Shown: piece by piece, positions 1-11,202 of the stretch
How positions within the stretch are numbered: position 1 is the first letter of the stretch
Layout of the letters: every line of letters starts with the position of its first letter
Position numbers and translations under genes: made by a program
Notes under the pieces: generated by a model
Databases searched by the model: none
What the model was told of the DNA's origin: nothing
Seen by the model: the letters and a program-made list of their open reading frames with translations, nothing else
Assembly: GCF_022539505.1 (NCBI RefSeq)
Contig: NC_061508.1
Coordinates: forward strand, 348,639,484-348,703,483
DNA: 64,000 bases
Direction: 5' to 3'
Source of the DNA: Lolium rigidum
Lineage: Eukaryota; Streptophyta; Magnoliopsida; Poales; Poaceae

Positions 1-2361
1 CACGCATCTGGGCACAGGTCTCTGTAGAAAATTCGAAAAAATCTGCCAATTTACGAGCTTGATCCTCAGATATGTACGCAACTTTCATTAGTTTTGAGTT
101 TTTCCATTTGAGCAAGTCTGGTGCCATTTTAAAATTCGTCTTTACGGACTGTTCTGTTTTTGACAGATTCTGCCTTTTATTTCGCATTGCCTCTTTTGCT
201 ATATTGGATGCATTTCTTTGATCAATTAATGTCCAGTAGCTTTATGCAATGTCCAGAAGTGTAAAGAATGATTGTGCCACCTCTGAACATGTGAATTATT
301 AATTATGCACTAACCCTCTAATGAGTTTGCTTGAAGTTTGGTGTGAAGGAAGTTTTCAAGGGTCAAGAGAGGAGTATGATATACTATGATCAAGAGGAGT
401 GAAAGCTCTAAGCTTGGGGATGCCCCGTGGTTCATCCCTGCATATTCTAAGAAGACTCAAGCGTCTAAGCTTGGGGATGCCCAAGGCATCCCCTTCTTCA
501 TCGACAAAATCATCGGGTTCCTCCCCCGAAACTATATTTTTATTCAATCACATCTTGTGTTCTTTACTTGGAGCGTTGGTTTGTTTTTGTTTTTGTTTTT
601 GTTTGAATAAAATGGATCCTAGCATTCACTTTGTGGGAGAGAGACACGCTCCGTTGTTGCATATGGACAAATATGTCCTTAGGCTTTACTCATAATGTTC
701 AAGGCGAAGTTTCTTCTTCGTTAAATTGTTATATGGTTGGAATTGGAAAATGCTACATGTAGTAATTCTAAAATGTTTTGGATAATGTGACACTTTGCAA
801 TTGTTGTGCTCATGTTTAAGCTCTTGCATCATATGCTTTGCACCCATTAATGAAGAAATACATAGAGCTTGCTAAGATTTGATTTGCATATTTGGTCTCC
901 CTAAGGTCTAGATAATATCTAGTATTGAGTTTTGAACAACAAGGAAGACGGTGTAGAGTCTTATAATGTTTACAATATGTCTTTTATGTGAGTTTTTCTG
1001 CACCGGTTCATCCTTGAGTTTGCTTCAAATAACCTTGCTAGCCTAAACCTTGTATCGAGAGGGAATACTTCTCATGCATCCAAAATCCTTGAGCCAACTA
1101 CTATGCCATTTGTGTCCACCATACCTACCTACTACATGGTATTTCTCCGCCATTCCAAAGTAAATTGCTTGAGTGCTACCTTTAAAATTCCATCATTCAC
1201 CTTTGCAATATATAGCTCATGGGACAAAATAGCCTTTAAAACTATCGTAGTATTGAATATGTACTTATGCACTTTATCTCTTATTAAGTTGCTTGTTGTG
1301 CGATAACCATGCTTCTGGGGAACGCCATCAATTACTCTTTATTGAATATCATGTGAGTTGCTATGCATGTCCGTCTTGTCTGAAGGATCTATCACCTTAG
1401 TGGTTGGAGCGTGCATATTGTTAGAGAAGAACATTGGGCCGCTAACTAAAGCCATGAATCATGGTGGAAGTTTCAGTTTGGACATATATCCTCAATCTCA
1501 TATGAGAATAATAATTTTGCTACATGCTTATGCATTAAAGAGGAGTCCATTATCTGTTGTCCATGTTGTCCCGGTATGGATGTCTAAGTTGAGAATAATC
1601 AAAAGCGAGAAATCCAAAATGCGAGCTTTCTCCTTAGACCTTTGTACAGGCGGCATGGAGGTACCCCTTTGTGACACTTGGTTGAAACATGGCATGCAAA
1701 GATCCGGTAGTCCAAGCTAAGTAGGACAAGGTGCGGGCACTATTAGTATACTATACTATGCATGAGGCTTGCAACTTGTAAGATATAATTTACATAACTC
1801 ATATGCTTTATTACTACCGTTGACAAAATTGTTTCATGTTTTCAAAATAAAAGCTCTAGCACAAATACAGCAATCGATGCTTTCCTCTTTGAAGGACCAT
1901 TCTTTTACTTTTATTGTTGAGTCAGTTTACCTATCTCCCTCCACCTTAAGAAGCAAACACTTGTGTGAACTCGTGCATTGATTCCTACATACTTGCATAT
2001 TGCACTTGTTATATTACTTTATGTTGACAATATCCATGAGATATACATGTTATAAGTTGAAAGCAACCGCTGAAACTTAATCTTCCTTTGTGTTGCTTCA
2101 GCACCTTTACTTTGATTTATTGCTTTACGAGTTAACTCTTATGCAAGACTTATTGATGCTTGTCTTGAAGTACTATTCATGAAAAGTCTTTGCTTTATGA
2201 TTCAGTTGTTTACTCATGTCATTACCATTGTTTTGATCGCTGCATTCATTACATATGTTTACAAATAGTATGATCAAGATTATGATGGCATGTCACTTCA
2301 GAAATTATCTTTGTTATCGTTTTACCTGCTCGGGACGAGCAGTAACTAAGCTTGGGGATGC
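1..2361 (+). mobile_element. Gypsy LTR retrotransposon, 3' non-coding internal region (element E1)
   Basis: This AT-rich stretch has no long ORF and leads directly into a complete LTR at 2362, so it is the untranslated internal region between pol and the 3' LTR of a + strand element whose coding part lies left of the window. The purine-rich motif AAGCTTGGGGATGC occurs three times (410-423, 467-480 and 2348-2361). The last copy abuts the LTR and should be the polypurine tract that primes plus-strand DNA synthesis. The layout resembles Triticeae Athila-like Gypsy families such as Sabrina or WHAM, but I cannot assign the family without a database. Short ORFs at 386-695, 1103-1306 and 1358-1720 show no recognisable domain. 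Confidence 0.75.
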
Positions 2362-3959
2362 TGATACGTCTCCAACGTATCGATAATTTCTTATGTTCCA
2401 TGCTACTTTATTGATGATACCTACATGTTTTATGCACATTATATGTCGTATTTACGCATTTTCCGGAACTAACCTATTAACAAGATGCCGAAGAGCCGAT
2501 TCGTTGTTTTCTGCTGTTTTTGGTTTCAGAAATCCTAGTAACGAAATATTCTCGGAATTGGACGAAATCACCGCCCGTGGTCCTATTTTTGCACGAAGCT
2601 TCCGGAAGACCGAAGGGGAGTCGAAGTGGGGCCACGAGGTGGCCACACCATAGGGCGGCGCGGCCCGGGCCCCGGCCGCGCCGGCTCGTGGTGTGGGCCC
2701 CTCGCGCCGCCTCTTGACCTACCCTTTCGCCTACTTAAAGCCTCCGTCGCGAAACCCCCAGTACCGAGAGCCACGATACGGAAAACCTTACTGAGACGCC
2801 GCCGCCGCGAATCCCATCTCGGGGGATTCAGGAGATCGCCTCCGGCACCCTGCCGGAGAGGGGATTCATCTCCCGGAGGACTCTTCATCGCCATGATCGC
2901 CTCCGGAGTGATGAGTGAGTAGTTCACCCCTGGACTATGTGTCCATAGCAGTAGCTAGATGGTCGTCTTCTCCTTGTTGTGCTTCATTGTTGGATCTTGT
3001 GAGCTGCCTAACATGATCAAGATCATCTATCTGTAATACTATATGTTGTGTTTGTCGGGATCCAATGGATAGAGAATACTATGTTATGGTGATTATAAAT
3101 CTATTGTTTATGTGTTGTTTATGATCTTGCATGCTCTCCGTTATTAGTAGAGGCTCTGGCCAAGTTTTTGCTCTTAACTCCAAGAGGGAGTATTTATGCT
3201 CGATAGTGGGTTCATGCCTTCATTGACACCTGGGACTGATGACGTAAAGTTCTAAGGTTGTGATGTCTTGTTGCCACTAGGGATAAAACATTGATTCTAT
3301 GTCTAAGGATGTAGTTGTCGATTACATTACGCACCATACTTAATGCAATTGTCTCGTTGCTTTGCAACTTAATACCGGAAGGGGTTCGGATGATAACTTC
3401 GAAGGTGGACTTTTAGGCATAGATGCAGTTGGATGGCGGTCTATGTACTTTGTCGTAATGCCCAATTAAATCTCACTATATTTATCATATCATGTACATG
3501 CATTGTTATGCCTTTCTCTATTTGTCAATTGCCCGACCGTAATTTGTTCACCCAACATGCTTTTATCTTATGGGAGAGACACCTCTAGTGAACTGTGGAC
3601 CCCGGTCCTATTCTTTACATAGCATACAATCTACTGCAATACTTGTTTACTGTTTTCTTGCAAACAATCATCTTCCACTCGATACGCTTAATCCTTTGTT
3701 ACGAGCAAGCCGGTGAGATTGACAACCTCACTCGTTTCGTTGGGACAAAGTACTTGGGTTGTGTTGTGCAGGTTCCAAGTTGGCGCCCGAATCCCTGGTG
3801 TTGCGCCGCATCACATTTCGCGACCATCAACCTTCAACGTGCTTCTTGGCTCCTCCTGGTTCGATAAACCTTGGTTTCTTTCTGAGGGAAAACTTGCCAC
3901 TGTGCGCATCATACCTTCCTCTTGGGGTTCCCAACGGACGTGTACATCTACGCGCATCA
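2362..3959 (+). repeat. Complete 3' LTR of Gypsy element E1
   Basis: The LTR opens with TGATACGTC directly after the polypurine tract and closes with CGCATCA, giving the TG...CA ends of an LTR, about 1.6 kb. The opening and closing words are those of abundant Triticeae Gypsy LTRs. The last 588 bp are repeated nearly base for base at 10337-10909, which confirms the 3' border because both copies stop at the same base. Immediately after it (3960 on) the reading frame of an unrelated gag gene begins mid-protein. The element therefore inserted into that gag; the predicted 5-bp target duplication is AGCAG (3960-3964), whose partner lies outside the window. Confidence 0.85.
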
Positions 3960-4776
3960 AGCAGATGCTGAGAAACAGGCGTGGCTAACTAAATATGCCA
4001 CCAGTACAGGTCATGAACGCTCAACTTCTGCAGCTCCTACGGTGGATGAGATCACCGCAATCATGAGAGATCAGTTCGGCATCCTGCCGAAGAAGAGAAT
4101 GATCGGCTATTCCAAGCCGTATCCCAACGAGTACGACCTGATCCCACTACCACCTAAGTATCGGCTCCCTGACTTCACAAAATTCAGTGGATCAGAAGGA
4201 ACCAGCTCAATTGAGCACGTGAGCCGATACTTGGCACAGTTGGGTATGGTCTCAGCCTCAGACGAGCTACGTGTGAGATTCTTCTCTCAGTCTCTCACGG
4301 GTCCGGCTTTTGGATGGTACACCTCGTTGCTACCAGACTCGGTTCGGACGTGGAAGCAGCTGGAAGAGCAGTTTCACGTACAATATCACACAGAAGCTAC
4401 TGAAGCTGGCATTGCCGATCTGACCCAGGTTCGGCAAAGGCGAGGAGAGACGGTGTCTGAATACATTCAGCGCTTCAGGACCGTCAGGAACCGATGTTAT
4501 TCGGTTCGTCTATCTGAGAAGGAAGCATGCGAGCTGGCGATAGCGAGCCTGTCGGCCGCCGCTCAAAGATGTGACCTTCCAAGCGAGTACAATTCACCGG
4601 CGCACATGGTTCGGAAGTTGACAGCGTATGAACAGCGCCATCCAGAATTGTACCAGGACAAGTACAAGCGCGTCGCCCTGATCGAGACGGACGAAGATGA
4701 AGATTCTGCAGGAGATCAGGAGGTTGCTGTAGCTGAGTGGACCCGGGGGCAAAACCCGTGTCCTGCAAGTGGGTGA
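3960..4776 (+). pseudogene. gag: gag of second Gypsy element (E2), 5' end cut by E1 insertion
   Basis: The frame is open from the E1 junction to 4776 and encodes a Retrotrans_gag (PF03732-type) capsid domain. It shows the usual hydrophobic and tryptophan pattern, including FSQSLTGPAFGWYTSLLPDS, a W-containing helix and the RRGETVSEYIQRFRTVRNRC segment. The true N-terminus lies left of the window because E1 split the gene. The frame closes after EWTRG near 4745, while homologous gag sequence continues in another frame from the same place (next feature). A single-base insertion in the G/C run around 4740-4750 is the simplest cause. The capsid would assemble virus-like particles in the cytoplasm. 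Two breaks (E1 insertion and frameshift) make it non-functional. Confidence 0.8.
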
Positions 4777-6512
4777 AACAACCAGGGCCTGCGAAGGGGT
4801 TTGACTTCGATTTGAGCAAAATGGAGCAAATTTTTGATTTGCTGCTGAAGGAAAAACAGCTGAAGTTACCCGAAGGACACAAAATCCCCACGGTACAAGA
4901 GATGAACGGCAGGCCATACTGCAAATGGCATCACACGTTCACTCATGCCACCAATGACTACAAAGTCTTGCGCGGACAGATTCAGATGGCGATAGAACAA
5001 GGCCGATTACTCTTCGGTCAGTTTGCCATGAGAGTTGACACGAATCCGTTCCCTGAAGTCAACATGGTCGATCTCAGTCACTGCATAGGACGCGAGCCAG
5101 GTTTCTCGTTTGATATCAACATGGCAGGGCTTGCAGATCGCCATGGCAAAGATAAGCCAGAGAGCAGTCGCTCCCGTGGCAAAGATAAAGGGGAGGTCGA
5201 TCCACGCGACCGGCCCCAGCATGAAGACAGACGATATTTGACGGAGGAAGAGGTGATCAGCGTGCGGTATCAACGACCACTTTCCGCGTACCTCCTTAAC
5301 AAATATGAACAGCAATACGACCGACGTCGGCGTTACAACGTAGATGATGATAGATATCGTTGGTCTGATGCAGATAACAGGAAATACCGTCGATACGAAG
5401 GGTATGAGCGTCACGCCAGAGGGAGGTCAAGAGAGCAAGAGGACATGGATAGGCATTGGAACTGTCCTTTCTTCAAACACTGCTGGGACTCAGGAATGAG
5501 CCGATTGCCTACAATCGAGAACTGCCCAGAATGTAGACAGAAGAGGAAGGGAACAAATGAAGTTTCAGTGTTCAAGCGTCTAGGACCTCTCCCACCTCAG
5601 GACAAACGAGCTGAGTCATCTCAAGATGAAGACTTAGAGGAGTCAGAAGAAGAAGATAGATATCACCGACCAAGGTGGTGTCCTGATGGACTCAGCCACT
5701 CCCAAAAGCGCAGAGTACAACGGCTAAGAAACTTGGAAGAAGCCGAGGCGCAGTACCTATACATGTTGAGGAAAGCACGACCCGATCTGGCCGTGAAAAT
5801 TCAGCAAACACTAGAGACAGAGGCTCGCCCACCAAAGAAAGTGTGGCGACCCAAGCAGACAAAAGCCGATGCAGGGACATCGGCTGATACAAACATGGTG
5901 TTCGTTCTCCCGTCAGAGTTTTGTGCTCCAAGAGATGAGGAAGTATCAGTGGCACAGTTTGATTGCGGGCCACGACCAGTTATCTTTGAGAAGCCAAGAG
6001 AAAGGAGCTACAGGCATCTGAAGGCCCTATACCTGAAGGGTTATATCAATGGGCAGCCTATTAACAAGATGCTGGTTGACACGGGAGCAGCAGTCAACAT
6101 AATGCCGTACTCCATGTTACGATGTTTGGGACGTTCCAATGAAGATTTGATCAAGACCAACGTCACGCTAAGCGACTTCAACGGCCAACCGTCAGAAGCC
6201 AAGGGTGTTCTGAACGTGGACTTAACTGTCGGCCGAAAGACCATCCCTACGTCCTTCTTCATCGTCGACGACAAGAGCACTTACGCTGTCCTGCTAGGAA
6301 GGGATTGGATCCACGCTAACTGTTGCATTCCATCCACAATGCATCAGTGTATCATACAATGGGATGGAGATGAAGTGGAGGTTGTTCATGCAGACGATTC
6401 GATCGACATCTCTTTGGCTGCCATGAACATCTGGGAAGCAAACGACCAAGAGCCGCTCTCTGGAATCAATCTGGACGGCTGTGAGCGCATCGAAGCTACA
6501 AAAAATGGGTGA
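4749..6512 (+). pseudogene. gag C-terminus plus aspartic protease of Gypsy element E2
   Basis: This frame continues gag after the frameshift. It has a C/H-rich segment (YCKWHHTFTHATNDY), a long charged linker rich in R, D and E, and a second cysteine cluster (CPFFKHC, then CPEC about 20 residues on). It ends with a retropepsin domain whose active site is VDTGAAVNIMP, near residues 450-460 of the frame, followed by the LLGRDWI motif. The protease should process the gag polyprotein. The frame stops at 6512, before any reverse transcriptase, and a tail in another frame (6481-6870) carries the ELEEIDMGPGD linker that normally precedes RT. No RT, RNase H or integrase motif is visible between 6870 and the LTR at 9164, so E2 looks like a non-autonomous gag-protease element. 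Confidence 0.8.
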
Positions 6513-8345
6513 GGCTGGTCTTATCCACTGGCCTGACAGAGTAGCAAGATCCGAGTCTATGGACGTACGTGGCAAGGCCGATCCCTGCGATCGGCCCCAA
6601 AAAATAAAAAGTAAGGATTTCTCCTCAAGCAGGCCACGTAGCTATAGCAGAGAACCAAGAAGTTGTAAACCCTCAGTAAACGTTGCAATGGAAAAGGAGG
6701 CCGATTCTAGCAATCGGCCAAAAATAACCTCAACATGCCTTCTGCCGGTGTTCATCATTGATTTGGCAGGCGATAGAAAGCTAGGGTATGGGTTTACAGC
6801 AGCTGATGAACTAGAAGAGATTGACATGGGTCCTGGGGATAAGCCACGACCAACATTTATCAGCAAATAGTTGGATCAACAACTGCAAGGGAAGCCGATT
6901 CCAGCAATCGGCTAAAATCAGTCTCACCACATTTGATAGTCGCTGTGTTATTTAGCATGGTGAGTTGCGTGACAGGCTTCGAATTGGCTGAAAAGCCGAT
7001 ATCTTCAATCACTTGAAGGATTCGGCTCGGGGGGCATACACACAGAGAAGGTACAAGGCGTACAAGGCCACGAAGTATGCACCCAGGGGAAGCCGATTCA
7101 TGAAATCGATCGGCTAATAAAAAATCAAAAATAGAAAATTTTTAGGCACAACCGATGCTTGGACATCGACTTGAGAACCTCTTTGATGAGCCAACTGCAG
7201 AGTTTTCTTTTCGACCAATGTTTCAATAAAGGAAGAAAGCAGGGTTCTGAGGCGTTGGAGCTTGAACTTGGTTCATCACATGCTGTGGAGGGGCCGGCTC
7301 GATATTTAGGGTCGAACGACACGACAGCAAGCCCGAGAGATCACAGCCCTAACAGACAACAAGGGCAGCATGAGCATGCAGATCAGAGAAAGGGTGATCC
7401 AATTGGAGCAGTAAATCACAAGGATTGAGCCAGGAGGAGTTGGAGGGCCATTACATTTGAAACTGCTTGGTTCGAGGAAAGGGTTTGTTGATCCTTCCGA
7501 GCCCTCTTGGTGCATCGGCTCTTCGTGTGTACGCTTCCCTGCCTGTTTTTATAAACTGGAAGGGCAGCGAGTTTAGGGGCTGATCTTACCTGGGAAGCCG
7601 ATGGTGGCTCATCTGGCTGGTTTTGCGTAGCAGTGTCCTCAGAGGTGCCCGAGCTTGAGCAGGATTAATGAGCTAATATGCTACTGAAGCCTAGAAGTAC
7701 CTTAGCTCTCTAGGTGGCCACCTATTTCACTACTGTTCTCGCCTGGATTGAGGCTCGGGGGGCAGTGGCCCTGAAGATTCGTGACCAGATTCTATGGTCT
7801 GGTTTCAGGTACTCATACCAACTGGGAAGCAGGGACGGATCATGAGTGCTGTCATAATCGGCAAAGCTGTCTAACCTGAAGGAGACCCGATTTTCAGAAA
7901 TTTTCAGACTCCTGATGAGGAAAAAAGGGGAGGGTCATCCGGGCCTTGGTGAAAAAGTTCTGAAACATCCTGATACTTCCTTGGGGTTCTTTGATGCCGG
8001 GAAGATTGTACAAAGTTGCCCGGTGATTTGGAACGGTTAAAGATCACCGTTTGAGGATCGGAATTGGGACAAGGGTTGCAGGTTACCATTTGAGGGATAA
8101 CTGAATTAACCTGTCTCGCAATTTACCCTAAAAGACTGATGCGTTGCCATCGTCTCATTGAGGCGTTGACCACCTTTGACAATCGGAAAATGGCAAGATA
8201 ATGAAATCAGATGATTGGAAATTAAGTTGGAGGAACGTCTTCATCTTCATTGATTGAAAAGGTGATTTCTTACAAAGAGAAGCCGATTGCTCAACAAAAA
8301 GGGAACAGATGGCTACTGCTAATCTTATGCTAGTAAGTCCCTATT
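6513..8345 (+). mobile_element. E2 internal region lacking pol, with recurrent hairpins
   Basis: After the protease and a 120-residue tail ending at 6870 there is no credible sense ORF. Short palindromes built on GGCCGAT/ATCGGCC recur at 6576-6596, 6699-6719, 6893-6913 and 7091-7115; the first three have 8-bp stems and 5-nt loops. Polyprotein motifs for reverse transcriptase, RNase H and integrase are absent over nearly 2 kb where they would be expected, so pol has been lost or was never present. The region ends at the stop codon of an antisense ORF. Confidence 0.65.
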
Positions 8346-8882
8346 CTAAGGGCTGTTGCCGTCTTCATCATTGCTGGGGTAGCTGCTGTCATTGCTACTG
8401 TCGACGATTTCCTCGTCGCTGCTACTGTAACCTTCAGCGGGGGTTTCTTCCTCTTCATCGTCGTCGTCCTCATCTGACCAAGCCCAGCCACGGATGCGCT
8501 TTGGCGGCGGTTCATTGGAGGAGGTGTCGTCCTCCTGTTCTTCCTTCGTGTCGGAGGAGATGTCTTCGTCTTCATCATCCTCTTCTTCTTCTTTGGTGGC
8601 GGAGGTGAATTTTCCCCGGAAGGGAGGATCGTCGTTGTCGCTTTCCGCCTCCAGTTCTCCGTCAATCAAGAACCGGAGGTCCTCTTCCCCGTCAGTCAGG
8701 GGCATGTCGCCATCTGACCAGACAAGGTCCTCGGGTCGGCCCTCTGGCACGAAGTCAAAGTCAAACTCCTGCTCATCCCAATGCTTGGGAGCGCGCCTAT
8801 TGTACGCTTCCATCTGGTTGTGCTCTGGCTCGCTTGAGGAAGAGGATTGGAGAGAAACGGAAGAGGAGGAGGAGGAAGACAT
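8346..8882 (-). CDS. Antisense acidic Ser/Glu-rich ORF inside Gypsy element E2
   Basis: An uninterrupted 178-codon ORF runs antisense to the retrotransposon, between the gag-protease genes and the 3' LTR. It starts at an ATG (8882-8880) and encodes a very acidic protein: an N-terminal serine run, a central W-D-E-Q-E-F-D-F-D-F patch near residue 36, repeated E/D tracts, and a single basic PPPKRIRGW motif near residue 130 that could be a nuclear localisation signal. No known domain is recognised. Extra ORFs downstream of gag-pol, some antisense, are known in Tat-lineage plant Gypsy elements, and this position fits. A TATA-like TTATTTAA lies about 77 bp upstream on the same strand. The low-complexity composition is a caution, but the ORF is intact in an element whose gag is broken. 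Confidence 0.5.
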   Translation of the reverse strand: MSSSSSSSVSLQSSSSSEPEHNQMEAYNRRAPKHWDEQEFDFDFVPEGRPEDLVWSDGDMPLTDGEEDLRFLIDGELEAESDNDDPPFRGKFTSATKEEEEDDEDEDISSDTKEEQEDDTSSNEPPPKRIRGWAWSDEDDDDEEEETPAEGYSSSDEEIVDSSNDSSYPSNDEDGNSP

Positions 8883-8957
8883 GGTTCTGGAAGAAGAGGG
8901 TTTTTGGCTGATGGCTGGTTTGGAGCGAGGGGATGAAGAGGTGAACTGTTCGATGTG

Positions 8958-8969
8958 GTTAAATAAAAG
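8958..8969 (-). promoter_or_regulatory. TATA-like element upstream of the antisense ORF
   Basis: Read on the - strand the site is CCTTTTATTTAACC, about 77 bp upstream of the antisense ATG at 8882. That spacing allows a TSS about 30 bp downstream and a 5' leader of roughly 45 nt without upstream ATGs. Only position and sequence support it. Confidence 0.3.
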
Positions 8970-9163
8970 GAGATATGGTGGAGATTTAATGCTCGAACAG
9001 TTCCCAAGGATGTGGTGCCAAAGTGGTCAAATCGTGCAGAGAATTTGAGAAGGCAAGGCGTCATGATGAAGAATACTGCGACGGTTCTGTTCTGCCACGA
9101 CATGACCCCTCGAAGGAAAAACAGAGTGGTTTCGAAATTATCATTACCAAAACCAGGGGGGCA

Positions 9164-10336
9164 TGTGTTATCACCAGATTTTGGCCAAATCAGGAGATGG
9201 GCCGTAAGTGAAGATGGGCTTGAAGGATATACACGTGGAGCATCTTTGAAGCGGCCTTGCGCGAGGAGTTGGGCTAGATTGCCCATGTATCTGTAAATAT
9301 AGTAGATCGTATTTGAGTTTAGATTAAAAGATAGAGTTTAACCCGTGCACGGTTAGGTGCACGTCCAAATTAGAAAGTCCCTTGGACTATAAATATGTAT
9401 CTAGGGTTATCGGAAAAGGAGGACAATCACGTTCACAACAAACACAAATCAGGCGCATCGCCACCCCTTCTTTCGAGGGTTTCTCCCGGGTAAGCATCAT
9501 GCTGCCTAGATCGCATCTTGCGATCTAGGCAGCACACGTTTATTCGTCTACCTTGTGCTGCTCGTACCGAAGCGTTGTTGATGGCGAGTAGCACTATTTA
9601 TCATAGATGTTTTGGGGCTTGCATAGATGCTTTTCTTACGCATATCTGCTTGGCTGTGCTGTCCCTCGATATCTAGCTGCCCTTACACCTATCCAGGTGT
9701 AAGGGCAGCGTCTTGCTTGTTCGTTGTTTAGTAGATCCGATCTGTTATAGCTGCTCCTTGATTCTTCAAGGATTGGTTTAATATCTGTATGGTTAGGCCT
9801 TGCAAACGGGTTGAACGATCCGGTAGTACGTTAGGTATGGTTTGTTAGTCCTAAGAGGGATGTTCCGGGAATTAACTTAATGTTGGTTTTTAGGCCTCTT
9901 TTAGGGTTAGTTTTCCATTATCTTTCGTGTCTATTAGGCTCAACTACGCGTAGGATGTTCCGATCATACGGTGAAAACCCTAAGCTGTCGTAGATTGGTT
10001 TAGCTTTATACTGATCAAGCAGGAGCCCCATGCCATCGTCAACCCGACATAAACCATGGGGCGATCGGCTCTTTGAGCCGATCCACAGGGCAACCTGAGA
10101 GCCGATTGGGCTCGTATTTAATGTTTACGTGTCTGCCATGCAGGAAACTAATCGAAGCAATCCAACACCTTCCTGACCAGGTATAGGTCAGGTGGCACGC
10201 CCTTGCAACCGCTAGGACGTGTGCCGGAGCATTTGCGAGACGACGTCGAGGGACCAGGGCCCCCTGCAGCCTTGGAAGCCTCCCGGCTCTTCGTGTTGCT
10301 TAACCACTGCTCGCCGGTGGGTTTTGGCAGGCAACA
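9164..10336 (+). repeat. 3' LTR of Gypsy element E2
   Basis: A purine tract (CCAGGGGGGCA) is followed by TGTGTTATCACC, and the sequence ends in GGCAACA at 10336, giving matched TG...CA ends and about 1.17 kb. A TATA box, ACTATAAATA (9387-9396), fits a transcription start near 9420, so the R/U5 part begins there. R/U5 holds three short hairpins: two with perfect 15-bp stems (9501-9533 and 9676-9709) and a smaller one near 9754-9771. Another, GATCGGCTC/GAGCCGATC (10063-10083), repeats the stem motif of the internal region. At 10337 the sequence switches to the middle of an E1-type LTR, so E2 inserted there; the predicted target duplication is ATACC (10337-10341). Confidence 0.8.
9387..9396 (+). 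promoter_or_regulatory. TATA box of E2 LTR promoter
   Basis: ACTATAAATA lies about 220 bp into the LTR and about 100 bp before the first perfect hairpin. This is the usual place for an LTR polymerase II promoter, with the predicted RNA start near 9420. Confidence 0.5.
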
Positions 10337-10909
10337 ATACCGGAAGGGGTTCGGATGATAACCTGAAGGTGGATTATTTAGGCATAGATGCATGCTGGAT
10401 AGCGGTCTATGTACTTTGTCGTAATGCCCTGATTAAATCACATAGTAATCATCGTTGATATGTATTGAATCTTTATTTCTCAATTGCCCGCCTGTAATTT
10501 GTTCACCCAGCATGTTAGTTATCTTATTGGAGAGACACCACTAGTGAACTGTGGACCCCGGTCCATTCTTTTACATATGAATACATTCTACCGTTTTTAC
10601 TGTTCTTTGCAGACAAACACCATCTTCCACTCGATACGCTTAATCCTTTGTTTTCAGCAAGCCGGTGAGATTGACAACCTCACTGTTACGTTGGGACAAA
10701 GTACTTTGATTGTGTTGTGCAGGTTCCACGTTGGCGCCGGTTTCACCGGGTGTTGCGCCGCACTACATTCCTCCACCAACAACCTTCATGTGCTTCTTGG
10801 CTCCTACTGGTTCGATAACCTTGGTTTCTTTCTGAGGGAAAACTTGTCACTGTGCGCATCATACCTTCCTCTTGGGGTTCCCAACGGACGTGTACATCTA
10901 CGCGCATCA
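10337..10909 (+). repeat. 3' part of an E1-family Gypsy LTR (E3), split by E2
   Basis: This stretch repeats 3372-3959 with scattered substitutions and short indels and ends at the same CGCATCA. Its 5' part is missing because E2 is inserted; the rest of the LTR should lie left of the window. It is followed at once by Copia LTR sequence, so E3 is inserted in that Copia LTR, with CCTTC (10910-10914) as the predicted target duplication. It could be a solo LTR or the 3' LTR of a full element. Confidence 0.8.
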
Positions 10910-11176
10910 CCTTCTTGCAAAGGAAGGGAACACGGGAATAAACCCTCGTCTCCGCGTGCTATCGGTTATCTCTAACTGAACTCCTTACTTGTGATATAAC
11001 TGCCTGTGAGAGCCTTCGTGCTTGAGTTACTTGTATCATCATATAGGGTGCCTCACTTAATTTGCATTAGGCTCACCTTTATATTCCGCAAAGCCTAATA
11101 TTGCAAAGAAAGAAATAAAATTTGTAGAAACCTATTCACCCCCTCCCCCTCTAGGTTTACCATCTCTGATCTTTCA
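10910..11176 (+). repeat. 3' end of the 5' LTR of Copia element E4
   Basis: The sequence ends in CTCTGATCTTTCA and is followed by a tRNA-Met primer-binding site and then gag, so this is the U5 end of a 5' LTR. A C-rich tract near 11140-11160 precedes the end. The upstream part of the LTR is displaced by the E3 insertion. Confidence 0.75.
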
Positions 11177-11178
11177 AT

Positions 11179-11190
11179 TGGTATCAGAGC
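11179..11190 (+). other. Primer-binding site of Copia element E4
   Basis: TGGTATCAGAGC, complementary to the 3' end of initiator methionine tRNA, lies two bases after the LTR end. This is the standard minus-strand priming site of plant Copia elements. Confidence 0.85.
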
Positions 11191-11202
11191 CTTAAGAGTG
11201 AG

